Shown piece after piece: positions 36,635 to 44,822 of a stretch of DNA of 64,000 nucleotides. The number at the start of each line of letters is the position of its first letter. Positions within the stretch are counted from its first letter, which is position 1. The translations under genes and the position numbers were made by a program. The notes below the pieces were generated by a model that had not been told where the DNA came from, made no database searches, and saw nothing but the letters and a program-made list of their open reading frames with translations. The DNA comes from Azoarcus sp. Lineage in GTDB: Bacteria; Pseudomonadota; Gammaproteobacteria; Burkholderiales; Rhodocyclaceae. The DNA is taken from contig DYFV01000002.1 of assembly GCA_020725025.1 (NCBI GenBank), forward strand, positions 108,632 to 172,631, in the 5' to 3' direction.

Positions 36635-37157
36635 GGTGATCCGCAACGGCCGCATCGTGGCCGACGATTTCGAAGTGCTGCGTCTTGCCGAGGGCGAGAC
36701 TCCCGAGACGGTGGCCCTGCCCGCCGGCAAGATCATCGTGCCGCTGGCGGTATGGAAGGCCCGCCGCGCCGAGCTCGAGCCGCGGGGCGCCGAGGTGGGC
36801 GTGTGGCTCGCCGGCAACGAGGATCCGGCGGCGCTCGCCCCCGACCTCGCCCGGCTCGCCGTGGTGGCGGTGAACTTCCCCAAGTTCGCCGACGGCCGCG
36901 GCTACTCCATCGCCGCCCTGCTGCGCACCCGCTACGGCTACGCCGGCGAGCTGCGCGCCATCGGCGACGTGCTGCGCGACCAGTTCTTCTTCCTCACCCG
37001 CTGCGGCATCGACACCCTGCAGCCCAAGGAAGGCAAGTACGACGACGCCCAGCTCGAAGCGGCCCTGGCGAGCCTGAAGGACTTCGCCGAGCCCTACCAG
37101 GGCGCGGTGGATCGCGGCCCGCTCTTCCGCCGCGAGTCGCGCGGAGTGGCGGCATGA
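36627..37157 (+). CDS. DUF934 family protein (sulfite-reduction accessory)
   Basis: A 176-residue protein with the DUF934 core: NFPKFADGRGYSIAALLR, then GDVLRDQFFFLTRCGID. DUF934 genes are almost always next to cysI in proteobacteria that lack cysJ, so an accessory or electron-transfer role in sulfite reduction is suspected; its chemistry is not established. It overlaps cysI by 8 bp upstream and cysH by 4 bp downstream (ATGA), so translation of the three is coupled. AAGGAAGG precedes the ATG at about 7 bases. Confidence 0.85.
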   Translation: MAKVIRNGRIVADDFEVLRLAEGETPETVALPAGKIIVPLAVWKARRAELEPRGAEVGVWLAGNEDPAALAPDLARLAVVAVNFPKFADGRGYSIAALLRTRYGYAGELRAIGDVLRDQFFFLTRCGIDTLQPKEGKYDDAQLEAALASLKDFAEPYQGAVDRGPLFRRESRGVAA

Positions 37158-37924
37158 GCGGTCAGGTCTCCATGCTGCGCCCGGCCGCGAACAACCCGGC
37201 CACGCGCCCGGAGCTCACCGACGCCCTGCGCGCCGCCGTCGAGGCCAAGCGCGCCGCCGCGCTGGGCTTCCTGCAGGCGGCGGTGGCCGAGCTCGGCGCC
37301 GAGGGCGCGGTGACCTTCGCCAACAGCTTCGGCGCCGAGGACATGGTCCTCACCGACCTCATCCTGCGCGAGCGCCTGCCCATCGAGATCTTCTCGCTGG
37401 ACACCGGGCGCCTGCCGGCCGAGACCTACACCCTGATGGGCGAGGTCGAGCGCCACTACGGCACCAAGCTCAAGATCTTCTTCCCGCGCACCGACGCGGT
37501 CGAGGACTACGTGCGCACCCAGGGCATCAACGCCTTCTACGACTCGGTCGAGCTGCGCAAGCAGTGCTGCCACATCCGCAAGGTGGAGCCGCTCAAGCGC
37601 GCGCTCGCGGGCAAGAAGGCCTGGATCACCGGCCTGCGCGCCGCCCAGTCCACCACCCGCACCGGGCTCGCCACCCGCGAGTTCGACGCCGGCAACGGGC
37701 TGGAGAAGCTCAACCCGCTCTCCGACTGGTCGGAGGCGGAGGTGTGGGCCTACATCCGCATCAACGAAGTCCCCTACAACGCGCTCCACGACCAGTTCTA
37801 CCCGAGCATCGGCTGCGCGCCCTGTACCCGCGCAGTGGCCGTCGGCGAGGACGTCCGAGCCGGGCGCTGGTGGTGGGAATCTCCGGAGAGCAAGGAATGC
37901 GGACTTCACATCAAAAAGGCGTGA
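37154..37924 (+). CDS. cysH: Adenylyl-sulfate (APS) reductase, CysH family with 4Fe-4S motif
   Basis: A 256-residue thiol-dependent reductase that makes sulfite from activated sulfate. It has the paired-cysteine motif of 4Fe-4S APS reductases: Cys138-Cys139 in KQCCHIRK and Cys221/Cys224 in GCAPCTR. The catalytic Cys249 lies in the terminal ECGLHIKKA. Presence of the cluster cysteines indicates APS rather than PAPS as substrate, in keeping with no cysC here and no CysC domain on CysN. It overlaps the DUF934 gene by 4 bp. Confidence 0.9.
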   Translation: MSGQVSMLRPAANNPATRPELTDALRAAVEAKRAAALGFLQAAVAELGAEGAVTFANSFGAEDMVLTDLILRERLPIEIFSLDTGRLPAETYTLMGEVERHYGTKLKIFFPRTDAVEDYVRTQGINAFYDSVELRKQCCHIRKVEPLKRALAGKKAWITGLRAAQSTTRTGLATREFDAGNGLEKLNPLSDWSEAEVWAYIRINEVPYNALHDQFYPSIGCAPCTRAVAVGEDVRAGRWWWESPESKECGLHIKKA

Positions 37925-38091
37925 GCGCGGCGGGCAGGCACCCGCTGCACCCCGCGAGCCCCATGAACACCCACGGCGGCGCCGCGGCCCGCCCGCACGA
38001 CATCGGACTGCGCCGGCGCCTGCTGGCCCTGCGCGCCGGCGTGCTGGCGGCCGTCCGTGCGCTGCGAGCCAAGAATCCCAAGACCCGGTAG
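37921..38091 (+). CDS. Possible small basic protein between cysH and cysD
   Basis: A GTGA overlap with the cysH stop opens a 56-codon frame that ends 7 bases before cysD. An internal ATG (37963) would give 42 residues. The product is basic, with an amphipathic-looking stretch LRRRLLALRAGVLAAVRALRAK. It may be a real small protein, or simply the translated spacer of the operon in GC-rich sequence. No homologue is recalled. The exact coupling to cysH and the operon position are the only positive signs. Confidence 0.35.
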   Translation: MSAAGRHPLHPASPMNTHGGAAARPHDIGLRRRLLALRAGVLAAVRALRAKNPKTR

Positions 38092-38098
38092 AACCAAG

Positions 38099-39013
38099 AT
38101 GTCGACGCTGACCAGACAAACCCTCACCCACCTCGACTGGCTCGAAGCCGAGGCCATCCACATCATGCGCGAGGTGGCCGGCCAGTGCGCCAACCCCGTG
38201 CTGCTCTTCTCCGGCGGCAAGGACTCCATCTGCCTGCTGCGTATCGCCGAAAAGGCCTTCCGCCCGGGCCGCTTCCCCTTCCCGCTGATGCACATCGACA
38301 CCGGCCACAACTACCCGGAAGTCATCGCCTTCCGCGACAAGCGCGCCGCCGAGCTGGGCGAGCGGCTGATCGTGCGCTCGGTGGAGGACTCGATGGCGCG
38401 CGGCACCGTGGTGCTGAAGAGCCCCGACGAGAGCCGCAACAAGCACCAGTCGGTGACCCTGCTGGAGGCCATCGAGGAGTTCGGCTTCGACGCCTGCATC
38501 GGCGGCGCCCGCCGGGACGAGGAGAAGGCCCGCGCCAAGGAGCGCATCATGAGCTTCCGCGACGAGTTCGGGCAGTGGGACCCCAAGAACCAGCGCCCCG
38601 AGCTGTGGAACCTCTACAACGCGCGCAGCCACAAGGGCGAGAACATCCGCGCCTTCCCCATCAGCAACTGGACCGAGCTCGACGTGTGGCAATACATCGA
38701 GCGCGAGGGGCTGGAGCTGCCGTCCATCTACTTCGCACACACCCGCCCGGTGGTGCGCAAGAACGGCCTGCTCCAGCCGGTGACCGACATCACCCCGGCC
38801 AAGCCCGGCGACGTGGTCGAGGAGGTTCAGGTGCGCTTCCGCACCGTGGGCGACATCACCTGCACCGCGCCGGTGGAATCGGACGCCGACACCGTGGCCA
38901 AGATCCTCGCCGAGACGGCGACCACCACGATCACCGAACGCGGCGCCACCCGGCTGGACGACCAGACCTCCGAGGCCTCGATGGAGCAGCGCAAGAAGGA
39001 AGGCTACTTCTGA
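38099..39013 (+). CDS. cysD: Sulfate adenylyltransferase subunit 2 (CysD)
   Basis: A 304-residue PP-loop ATPase that forms adenosine 5'-phosphosulfate from ATP and sulfate. The pyrophosphate-binding loop is LFSGGKDSICLL, followed by HIDTGHNYPE and GGARRDEEKARAKER, all standard for CysD. It works as a heterodimer with the GTPase CysN, encoded 75 bp downstream. It ends with the KKEGYF tail usual in this family. It is transcribed with cysI-cysH upstream, as part of the same CysB-type regulon (inferred). Confidence 0.94.
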   Translation: MSTLTRQTLTHLDWLEAEAIHIMREVAGQCANPVLLFSGGKDSICLLRIAEKAFRPGRFPFPLMHIDTGHNYPEVIAFRDKRAAELGERLIVRSVEDSMARGTVVLKSPDESRNKHQSVTLLEAIEEFGFDACIGGARRDEEKARAKERIMSFRDEFGQWDPKNQRPELWNLYNARSHKGENIRAFPISNWTELDVWQYIEREGLELPSIYFAHTRPVVRKNGLLQPVTDITPAKPGDVVEEVQVRFRTVGDITCTAPVESDADTVAKILAETATTTITERGATRLDDQTSEASMEQRKKEGYF

Positions 39014-39021
39014 GACCGACT

Positions 39022-39052
39022 TTGCTCCTCCCCCTTGAAGGGGAGGGAGCAA
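39022..39052. repeat. Hairpin repeat between cysD and cysN
   Basis: TTGCTCC-TCCCC pairs with GGGGA-GGGAGCAA (one bulge, 6-base loop), within the 75-bp cysD-cysN spacer. The CTCCCCCTTGAAGGGGAG-like core is of a type often dispersed in proteobacterial genomes. Within the operon it may tune the CysD:CysN ratio or mRNA stability. Confidence 0.5.
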
Positions 39053-39088
39053 CACCGCACCGAACCGAACCGAAGCATCACAGGAATC

Positions 39089-40393
39089 ATGGACATGTCC
39101 GCCCTCGAGACCCTGCCCCCCCTCGTCGACTCCGGCCCCGAAGACCACGGCCTGCTGCGCTTTCTCACCTGCGGCAGCGTGGATGACGGCAAGAGCACGC
39201 TGATCGGGCGCCTGCTCTTCGACACCAAGACCATTCTCGCCGACACGCTCAACGCCATCGAGCGCACCTCGGCCAAGCGCGGCATGAGCGCGGTGGACCT
39301 CTCCCTGCTGACCGACGGCCTGCAGGCCGAGCGCGAGCAGGGCATCACCATCGACGTCGCCTACCGCTACTTCTCCACCGGCACGCGCAAGTACATCATC
39401 GCCGACGCCCCGGGGCACGAGCAGTACACCCGCAACATGGTGACCGCGGCCTCCACCGCCAACCTCGCCATCATCCTCGTGGATGCGAGGAAGGGCGTGC
39501 TCACCCAGACCCGCCGCCACTCGTATCTCGCGAGCCTGGTCGGCATCCCCCACCTGCTGGTGGCGGTGAACAAGATGGACCTGGTCGACTACGACCAGGC
39601 GGTGTTCGAGCGCATCAAGGCCGACTACCTCGCCTTCGCCGAGAAGCTCGGCATCAAGGACGTGCGCTTCATCCCGCTCTCGGCGCTCAATGGCGACATG
39701 ATCGTCGACCGCGGCGAGCGCCTCGGCTGGTACGAAGGCCCGACCCTGCTCGAGATCCTCGAGAAGGTGCCGGCCGCCCACACCGAGCAGGCCGAGGACT
39801 TCCGCTTCCCGGTGCAGTTCGTGTGCCGCCCGCAGGACTCCGCCAACCCCGAGCTGCACGACTACCGCGGCTTCATGGGCCGGGTCGAGTCGGGCGAGAT
39901 CGCGGTGGGCGACGCGGTCACCGTGCTGCCCTCGGGGCGCACCAGCACCGTCAAGGACATCCAGCTCGGCGGCGTGAGCCTGCCCCGCGCCATCCACGAG
40001 CAGTCGGTCACCCTGCTCCTCGCCGACGAGATCGACATCTCCCGCGGCGACATGATCGTGAAGAGCGCCGAGCAACCCGAGCCGGTGAAGCAGATCGACG
40101 CCACCGTGTGCTGGCTCTCCGAGACGCCCTTCTCCCCCGCGCGCACCTACCTCCTGCGCCACACCACCCGGGAGGTGAAGGCCAAGCTGGTGAAGATCGA
40201 CTACCGCCTGGACGTGAACACCCTGGAGCACGAGCCCGCCGCGGCCCTGTCGATGAACGACATCGCCCGCCTCACCCTCAAGCTCGCCCAGCCCATCTTC
40301 GCCGACAACTACGGGGACAACCGCGCCACCGGCGCCTTCATCCTCATCGACGAGAGCACCAACAACACCGTCGGCGCCGGCATGATCGGCTGA
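39089..40393 (+). CDS. cysN: Sulfate adenylyltransferase subunit 1 (CysN GTPase)
   Basis: A 434-residue EF-Tu-like GTPase that couples GTP hydrolysis to APS synthesis by CysD. Motifs: G1 GSVDDGKST, G2/G3 region EREQGITIDVAYR and DAPGHEQYTRN, and G4 NKMD. Length corresponds to CysN alone, with no fused APS kinase domain. The ATG giving MDMSALETLPP is chosen; the second Met two codons later is also possible. It is the last gene of the cluster and is followed by a strong intrinsic terminator. Confidence 0.93.
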   Translation: MDMSALETLPPLVDSGPEDHGLLRFLTCGSVDDGKSTLIGRLLFDTKTILADTLNAIERTSAKRGMSAVDLSLLTDGLQAEREQGITIDVAYRYFSTGTRKYIIADAPGHEQYTRNMVTAASTANLAIILVDARKGVLTQTRRHSYLASLVGIPHLLVAVNKMDLVDYDQAVFERIKADYLAFAEKLGIKDVRFIPLSALNGDMIVDRGERLGWYEGPTLLEILEKVPAAHTEQAEDFRFPVQFVCRPQDSANPELHDYRGFMGRVESGEIAVGDAVTVLPSGRTSTVKDIQLGGVSLPRAIHEQSVTLLLADEIDISRGDMIVKSAEQPEPVKQIDATVCWLSETPFSPARTYLLRHTTREVKAKLVKIDYRLDVNTLEHEPAAALSMNDIARLTLKLAQPIFADNYGDNRATGAFILIDESTNNTVGAGMIG

Positions 40394-40417
40394 AATCGCC
40401 CTGTACCCGGCACCAAG

Positions 40418-40458
40418 GCGTGCGGGACGTCCGACAACGGACGTCCCGCACGCGTTTT
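40418..40458 (+). terminator. Intrinsic terminator of the cys cluster
   Basis: A perfect 16-bp stem (40418-40433 with 40438-40453, loop ACAA) is followed by GTTTT. It lies 24 bases after the cysN stop and is the strongest terminator-like structure in the window. Confidence 0.9.
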
Positions 40459-40603
40459 GGAGCCACGTCCCGAATCGGCTCGACCCGATATATCCCACGC
40501 TGCCGCACCGAAGCGGCGTAGGATGATGAGCAGTCGGAGCGGTTTCAGGGGCGAACGGCTCGGTGCTTCCGGCATTGCTCGGCGGATTTCAGGAGACATT
40601 GCG

Positions 40604-40945
40604 ATGGCAAGCGATCGAATCGACCGCCCGGCGGACGATGACGAGGCCGCCATGCGGGCGCTGGGCATCGCGTTCGACGGCCGTGCGTACTGGTACGGTC
40701 GGTATCGCTACGAGGCCCTCCGGGACGCCATCGACTACGCGACGCCGGACAGGTCGCGGCCCTCCCACCGGGACGAGATGCCCCTCTCGCACCCGCGCGA
40801 GGAGCCGGCGCGGCCGACCGGAAACCAGCGGCAGGCGATGGCGGAGCTCGGGGTCACGTTCGATGGCAGGCATTACCGCTACGACGTGTATCGGTACGAC
40901 CGCTGCGCCGACGTGACCAGCTACGCCCGGCTCAAGTCAGGCTAG
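40604..40945 (+). CDS. Small tandem-duplicated protein, unknown function
   Basis: A 113-residue soluble protein built from two copies of a ~31-residue unit: residues 16-46 (LGIAFDGRAYWYGRYRYEALRD) and 78-108 (LGVTFDGRHYRYDVYRYD). A charged linker joins them. Each unit has the pattern AM-x2-LG-x2-FDGR-x-Y-x-Y-x3-YRY, rich in Tyr and Arg. AGGAG lies about 9 bases upstream of the ATG. The gene stands alone between the cys terminator and a diguanylate cyclase. The function is unknown; a nucleic-acid or ligand-binding role for the Tyr/Arg-rich repeats is only a guess. Confidence 0.7.
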   Translation: MASDRIDRPADDDEAAMRALGIAFDGRAYWYGRYRYEALRDAIDYATPDRSRPSHRDEMPLSHPREEPARPTGNQRQAMAELGVTFDGRHYRYDVYRYDRCADVTSYARLKSG

Positions 40946-41103
40946 ACCGCCACGCGGCCACGGCACGCCCGGCGATGCCGGCGATCTCGGCGGGGCAGGA
41001 GCGCTCGGATCGCGCGCGGAGTCGCGCCGGCCGGTGCGCACGCGGTCCGGGTTGAACTTTCCGCGAGTTCTGCCGCCTCTCCTTCTTTCCCGCAGCGAGG
41101 AAG

Positions 41104-42192
41104 ATGATGGGAAATCTGCCGGGGGCAAACACCGAAACGCTCAGGCGCCTTCTGGCGCTCGCGCGCGATCTCCTGCAGGCCCCCACGCTGACGTCGATCC
41201 TGGAGACGGTAGGCCCCGCGCTGCGCGACCTGCTCGCCGCGGACGCGGCACTGCTGCTGATACGCTCGGGAGACGCCGAGCACTCCACGGAGTTCGATCG
41301 TCACGGCCGCATGCACCCGTCCCAACAGGATTCGATCCTGCACGAGCACGCCCGGCGGGCAATGGCCGATCGCACCCCGATTCTGCTCCCCGACGTCTCG
41401 CCGCACGATGCGCTCGCTGGCCCGGGTTCGGCGAGCCTGCTGGCCCTCCCGTTCCCCCCCGGCGAGCCGGTCGGGGTGCTGGCCGCCCTCTGGCGCGGCC
41501 GCGCACGGACGGAGCATCTCGCGGGACAGGTCTCCACCGTGCGCTACATCGGCGACCTCACCGCAGCGGCCCTGGGCAATACGGTCGCTCGCCGCGAGCT
41601 CGAGGCGCGCCTCGCGTACCACGCCGCGCAGAGCGAGAAGGACATCCGCGAGCATGCCGCAGAGCTCGACCGGCGCGATCTCATCGAGGACGAGCTCAAG
41701 CGTCTGGCGATCACGGACGCCATGACGGGGGTCCTCAATCGGCGCGGCTTCTTCCTCGAGGCGGAGCGCGGACTGAAACTGGCGCGCCGGCGCGGAATGT
41801 CGAGCGCGCTGATCGTCACCGACCTCGACGGCGTGAAGAAGGTGAACGACTCCCTGGGCCACGGGATCGGTGACGAACTCATACGGGACGGCGCATCGCT
41901 GCTTCGGGAGTCGTTCCGGGCTGTCGACATCGTCGCCCGGCTCGGCGGCGACGAGTTCGCCGTGTTCACTCTCGATTGCGACGCACCCCAAGGCGCCCTG
42001 GACCGGCTGAAGCAGCACGTCGAGGCCTTCAATCTGCAGAACGCGAGACCCTACCGCGTGTCCTTCAGTGCAGGGGTCGTCGCGTGCGACCCGGCCTCCA
42101 GCCGCCCGCTGGCGGAGTATCTCGCCCTTGCCGACGAGCGGATGTACCTGCAGAAGAGAGCCGATCGCGACGGCGACCACCCAAACACCTGA
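41104..42192 (+). CDS. GAF-GGDEF diguanylate cyclase
   Basis: A 362-residue soluble protein with an N-terminal GAF-like sensor (about residues 8-155), a coiled linker, and a GGDEF domain (about 195-355) that makes cyclic di-GMP from two GTP. The active-site loop reads RLGGDEFAVF. The upstream RAVD provides the RxxD inhibitory site, so product feedback is expected. DLDGVKKVNDSLGH is the usual metal/substrate region. GAGGAAG precedes the ATG. There is no membrane segment. The signal sensed by the GAF domain is unknown. Confidence 0.9.
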   Translation: MMGNLPGANTETLRRLLALARDLLQAPTLTSILETVGPALRDLLAADAALLLIRSGDAEHSTEFDRHGRMHPSQQDSILHEHARRAMADRTPILLPDVSPHDALAGPGSASLLALPFPPGEPVGVLAALWRGRARTEHLAGQVSTVRYIGDLTAAALGNTVARRELEARLAYHAAQSEKDIREHAAELDRRDLIEDELKRLAITDAMTGVLNRRGFFLEAERGLKLARRRGMSSALIVTDLDGVKKVNDSLGHGIGDELIRDGASLLRESFRAVDIVARLGGDEFAVFTLDCDAPQGALDRLKQHVEAFNLQNARPYRVSFSAGVVACDPASSRPLAEYLALADERMYLQKRADRDGDHPNT

Positions 42193-42262
42193 GGGCCTGG
42201 CGACGGGCGTGTCCCGCTCGCAGCGCCCGGTCGAACAGCCCACGGCTGGAGGAGCCCCGCCC

Positions 42263-43075
42263 ATGAAGATCCGCATCGGCTACGAACTGATCTACGAGTG
42301 TCCGCAACCGACGCCCATGATCCTGACCCTGAACGTCCATTACTCGCGGGCCTCCGACCTGATCGTCCCCGACCACATCCTCGCCGATCCGCCTGTTCCG
42401 ATGACTGCGTATCGCGACAGCTACGGCAACTGGTGCACCCGTATCGTCGCGCCCCGCGGCCAGATCCGCCTTGCCGCGGACGCGCTCATACGGGACTCGG
42501 GCGAGCCCGACCCGTACATTCCCCATGCGCGCCAGACCCCGGTGGAGGAACTGCCCGACGAGACGCTGCTGTTCCTGCTGGGAAGCCGCTATTGCGAGAC
42601 CGACCGCCTCTCCGACACGGCCTGGCAACTCTTCGGCGACTCGACGCCCGGGTGGACGCGGGTCCAGGCGGTCTGCGATTTCGTCCACCGGCATGTCACC
42701 TTCGGCTACGAACATGCGCGTCCCACCAAATCGGCCTGGGACGTCTTCCGCGAACGGTCAGGCGTTTGCCGCGACTTCGCCCACCTGGCCGTCGCCTTCT
42801 GCCGCTGCCTGAACATCCCGGCGCGATACTGCACCGGCTATCTCGGGGACATGGGGGCGCCGCCCCCCTACGGGCCGATGGATTTCGCCGGCTGGATGGA
42901 GGTGTATCTGGACGGCCGCTGGCACACCTTCGACCCACGGAACAACGTCCCGCGGGTCGGGCGCGTACTGATCGCCCGCGGGCGGGACGCCGCCGACGTC
43001 GCCATCAGCAGCACCTTCGGCCCGAACGTGCTGAAGCACTTCGCGGTGCGGACCGACGAGGTGCCCGACCGATGA
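42263..43075 (+). CDS. Transglutaminase-like cysteine protein
   Basis: A 270-residue cytoplasmic protein with an N-terminal beta-rich region and a transglutaminase-like core: SGVCRDFAHLAVAFCRCLNIPARY (nucleophile-type Cys169), then MDFAGWMEVYLDGRWHTFDPRN. In classical members a His precedes AW in the second block. Here that place is FAGW, so the catalytic triad is either rearranged or incomplete. The tail RVLIARGRDAADVAISSTFG is conserved in this bacterial subgroup as I know it. GGAGGAG lies about 10 bases before the ATG. It follows the cyclase by 70 bp. Peptidase or amidase activity is uncertain. Confidence 0.8.
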   Translation: MKIRIGYELIYECPQPTPMILTLNVHYSRASDLIVPDHILADPPVPMTAYRDSYGNWCTRIVAPRGQIRLAADALIRDSGEPDPYIPHARQTPVEELPDETLLFLLGSRYCETDRLSDTAWQLFGDSTPGWTRVQAVCDFVHRHVTFGYEHARPTKSAWDVFRERSGVCRDFAHLAVAFCRCLNIPARYCTGYLGDMGAPPPYGPMDFAGWMEVYLDGRWHTFDPRNNVPRVGRVLIARGRDAADVAISSTFGPNVLKHFAVRTDEVPDR

Positions 43076-43081
43076 CGCCGG

Positions 43082-43519
43082 TCAGAGAATGACGGTGATC
43101 TCCTCGCGCCGGATCAGTTCGGTCTCGAACTGAAGGGCGTCGTAGCCCAGCGCGTCCTTGGCGCAAAGGATCCCGACCGGGCGGCCGTCCTGGACGACCG
43201 GCACGTGGTGGAACCCGCCCTCGAACATCAGATGGAGCGCGTGGCCGAACGCGCAGTCCGGGGACGTCGTCTGCGGCGAGCGAGTCATCACCGACTCGAC
43301 CCTCATCGCCTCGGGATCCAGCCCGGCCGCCACGACCCCGAACACGATGTCGCGCTCCGTGCAGATGCCCTGCAGGACCCCTGAGCCGGGGTCCGTTATC
43401 AGAACGGCACCGATGCGATGGCCCTTCATGAGCTCGGCGACGCGACGCACCGTCGTGTCGGCGGCAGCGGTGACGAAGGCCCGTCCTTCGATGACCGAGC
43501 TGACTGTGTGACCCATCAT
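43082..43519 (-). CDS. CBS-domain pair protein
   Basis: A 145-residue stand-alone CBS protein. CBS1 is at about residues 12-65 (AADTTVRRVAELMKGHRIGAVLITD), with GICTERDIVFGV joining to CBS2 at about 80-135 (SPDCAFGHALHLMFEGGFHHVPVVQDGRPVGIL). Such pairs bind adenosine nucleotides or SAM and regulate partner proteins. The start used is the first of two adjacent ATGs, with AAGGAGA at about 8 bases. An upstream in-frame TTG overlaps the Shine-Dalgarno and is unlikely. It converges on the transglutaminase gene with a 6-bp gap. Confidence 0.85.
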   Translation of the reverse strand: MMGHTVSSVIEGRAFVTAAADTTVRRVAELMKGHRIGAVLITDPGSGVLQGICTERDIVFGVVAAGLDPEAMRVESVMTRSPQTTSPDCAFGHALHLMFEGGFHHVPVVQDGRPVGILCAKDALGYDALQFETELIRREEITVIL

Positions 43520-43620
43520 GATGCTCTCCTTCTCCAAACCTGCACGGGCATGGGTGCCGGGCCGCCCGTGGCAGCGGACTGGATCCCGGTCCGGGACACG
43601 AGGCCGCCTGGCCTCCTCGC

Positions 43621-43827
43621 TCAGGAGGCCGGGCGGATGTTCGAAGCCTGCTGCCCCTTCGGCCCGGCATTAATGTCGAACTCCACCCGCTGGCCTTCCG
43701 TCAGGGTCTTGAACCCTTCCGCCTGGATCGCAGAGAAATGGACGAACAGATCGTCGCCGCCGTCCTCCGGCGTGATGAACCCGAAGCCCTTCGAATCGTT
43801 GAACCACTTTACCGTGCCGATTGCCAT
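43621..43827 (-). CDS. Cold-shock (CspA-family) RNA chaperone
   Basis: A 68-residue single-domain OB-fold protein starting [18 protein letters not shown]. Both RNA-binding motifs are intact: RNP1 KGFGFI and RNP2 LFVHF. It binds single-stranded RNA and prevents secondary structure, in cold or general stress. AGGAGA lies about 7 bases before the ATG. The upstream non-coding stretch is long, which leaves room for a structured cold-responsive leader as in other csp genes. Which csp paralogue it represents cannot be said. Confidence 0.95.
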   Translation of the reverse strand: MAIGTVKWFNDSKGFGFITPEDGGDDLFVHFSAIQAEGFKTLTEGQRVEFDINAGPKGQQASNIRPAS

Positions 43828-44242
43828 GTCCCGATCTCCTGAAAAAAGGGGAATCCCCCCCGAATGGGGCGAAGATCAAGACGGTGTGATCGTGGGGGAG
43901 AATGGCCGCGGCGGATTGCGGCGATCGGACCGGACTACAAGGACACTGCTCGAGACTCGCCGACCCACTATGCGCCCGATCGCGGCACATAGCAAACGGC
44001 AGCGCACGACGCGGGGCGAGGCCCCGTGCACCGTGCGCGCGTGCGGGGGACGCCGCCCCTCGTCACGGCGGAGGGGCCGATGCAAGCGCTCCGTCCGCCT
44101 CGCCCTCCATCTCGCCCCCCATCTGCGCCGGCATGCTCGGTCGAGCCCGCCCCTTGTCGATCTGCTGCGCTCGCCCCGCATCGTCCCACGAACACGCGGG
44201 ACGGCCGATAATGGACGCCCCGTTTGCCTTTCGGAGCCCCCG
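43828..44242. other. Divergent intergenic region between the cold-shock and Hsp15 genes
   Basis: No gene is seen in these 415 bases. They should hold the csp promoter and leader on the minus strand and the Hsp15 promoter on the plus strand; GATAAT near 44206 is a possible -10 for the latter. An imperfect dyad, CTATG...CATAG around a central CGATCG (43968-43992), is a candidate operator. Several long frames in the right half are GC-rich artefacts without protein-like composition. Confidence 0.5.
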
Positions 44243-44635
44243 ATGCCCCCGACCGAACCCGACCGTACCCGCCTCGACAAATGGCTGTGGGCCGCGCGCT
44301 TCTTCAAGCACCGCACCAACGCCACCGAAGCGGTCGACGGCGGAAAGGTGCGGGTGAACGGCGCCCCGGTGAAGCCCTCACGGGAGGTGAAGCCGGGCGA
44401 CCGCGTCGAGGTCACCATCGGCGAGGACCACCGCGTCGTGATCGTGCGCGCCATCGCGGAGAAGCGCGGCCCGGCCGAGGTCGCCCGCACCCTCTACGAG
44501 GAGACCCCCGAGAGCATCGCCGAGCGCGAACAGGCACGGGAGCTCCGCCGCATGGCCGCGCCGCCGGGGGCGGATCTGCACGGGCGGCCCACGAAGCGGG
44601 ATCGGCGGCAGATTCAGCGGTTTCGGGGCTCGTAA
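44243..44635 (+). CDS. hslR: Hsp15-like S4-domain RNA-binding protein
   Basis: A 130-residue protein with an N-terminal S4 domain (RLDKWLWAARFFKHRTNATEAV, then GGKVRVNGAPVKPSREVKPGD). A basic C-terminal extension ends RDRRQIQRFRGS. This is the layout of Hsp15, a heat-shock protein that binds stalled 50S subunits carrying nascent-chain tRNA and helps recycle them. CGGAG lies about 8 bases upstream of the ATG. It is the last core-type gene before the lower-GC accessory block, whose left edge lies just beyond its stop. Confidence 0.9.
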   Translation: MPPTEPDRTRLDKWLWAARFFKHRTNATEAVDGGKVRVNGAPVKPSREVKPGDRVEVTIGEDHRVVIVRAIAEKRGPAEVARTLYEETPESIAEREQARELRRMAAPPGADLHGRPTKRDRRQIQRFRGS

Positions 44636-44822
44636 GCGGCCGCCGACTGTTGTCGCAGACTGGGGCTTAACCGACCGTCCGCGACTGGCGTTGAAGTCAT
44701 CGCCAAGCATGGCACCGAGTCTAATTGGTCGTTCAAAGCGGCAGCCCCCAATGATGCCCGCCGCTCCGGCACGAGCTGCGCTAAACACCAGCTCTGCTGC
44801 CCGACGAATGCGGTCCTGGCCC

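Noticed and set aside
37094..40498. A 1134-codon minus-strand frame opposite cysH, cysD and cysN
   Set aside because: Same reason: the opposite strand carries complete, motif-verified cys genes. The frame is a GC-skew artefact.
40457..40603. Longer version of the duplicated small protein starting upstream
   Set aside because: The extension begins at the end of the cys terminator and has no Shine-Dalgarno, while the ATG at 40604 has AGGAG and starts protein-like sequence.
44636..44822. Possible gene fragment (minus-strand text like FSAARAGAAGIIGGCRFERPIRLG)
   Set aside because: No start, no homologue recalled, and the frame runs on into the antisense of hslR. It is treated as island-edge debris.
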